DNA of 5,727 nucleotides from JABMMZ01 sp044368575 (lineage in GTDB: Bacteria > Bacteroidota > Bacteroidia > NS11-12g > UBA955), in assembly GCA_044368575.1 (NCBI GenBank), contig JBIPPH010000065.1:1-5727 (forward strand), read 5' to 3'. The translations under genes were made by a program, and so were the position numbers. Positions within the stretch are counted from its first letter, which is position 1; each line of letters opens with the position of its first letter. The notes below the pieces were generated by a model that searched no databases, was not told the DNA's origin, and worked only from the letters and a program-made list of their open reading frames with translations. Below, in pieces: positions 5,644-5,727 of this stretch.

Positions 5644-5727
5644 TTCGCCCTTCGTAGCTTTTCTAATTCACCGAAACCCAAGTGAAGGTGAAAGCATAGA
5701 AGGGCTTTTTTATTTACACAGTTTGTT
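5644..5727 (+). repeat. direct repeat, copy 2 (84 bp, with 31-bp apical insertion; may run past the window)
   Basis: The left block (5644-5661) and right block (5693-5727) are identical to copy 1. Positions 5662-5692 are absent from copy 1. The extra bases carry inverted arms TTCACC (5667-5672) and GGTGAA (5687-5692), so the difference only lengthens the hairpin apex. The match continues to the last base of the window, so the true right end is unknown. Confidence 0.88.
5647..5711 (+). terminator. terminator-like hairpin in repeat copy 2
   Basis: The outer stem GCCCTTC (5647-5653) and GAAGGGC (5699-5705), the GTA/ATA internal loop and the six-T run (5706-5711) are the same as in the tRNA-Phe terminator. 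A second stem GCTTT (5657-5661) with AAAGC (5691-5695), and a third from CACC with GGTG, extend the hairpin. No gene upstream in this window needs it, so it is either a stray copy or the end of an unseen small transcript. Confidence 0.55.

Noticed and set aside
5452..5727. CRISPR array or integrase attachment site beside the tRNA.
   Set aside because: There are only two repeat copies of different length with a 139-bp spacer, no cas or integrase gene is present, and the repeat does not duplicate the tRNA 3' end, as an att site would.

Overview
The window looks like a compact chromosomal segment from a low-GC member of the Bacteroidota. I infer this from three things. Good promoter-like elements match the Bacteroidota pattern (TTTG, about 20 bp, TAnnTTTG). 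No start codon has a convincing Shine-Dalgarno sequence. The aspartate kinase and the membrane Fe-S protein have the lengths and sequence style I associate with that phylum. I cannot place it more finely.

Layout, left to right. Positions 23-1291 (+) encode a CNNM/CBS/CorC-type membrane protein of the Mg2+-transport 'hemolysin' family. It overlaps by 8 bp the start of aroQ (type II 3-dehydroquinate dehydratase, 1284-1712, +), so the two are probably one transcription unit. A monofunctional aspartate kinase (1698-2969, -) converges on aroQ with a 15-bp overlap of the coding ends. A 40-bp divergent promoter region separates the kinase from fbp (class I fructose-1,6-bisphosphatase, 3010-4014, +). 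It holds a perfect 16-bp palindrome made of two back-to-back -7 boxes. fbp converges on a membrane-anchored di-[4Fe-4S] redox protein (4011-5288, -), and the two stop codons lie in a 12-bp palindrome. A tRNA-Phe(GAA) gene (5377-5449, +) with its own clear promoter follows, ending in a hairpin terminator.

The last 280 bp hold the least ordinary sequence. The tRNA terminator and the 22 bases after it recur at the right edge as a second copy, identical except for 31 extra bases at the hairpin apex. The two copies are separated by about 140 bp of AT-rich DNA with two short palindromes and no gene.

The genes are housekeeping: shikimate pathway, aspartate-family amino acids, gluconeogenesis, ion homeostasis, membrane electron transfer and translation. 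They do not form a single pathway. I see no defence, mobile or otherwise novel multi-gene system. The points worth a second look are the symmetric divergent promoter, the duplicated hairpin repeat beside the tRNA, and the tightly overlapping convergent gene ends.
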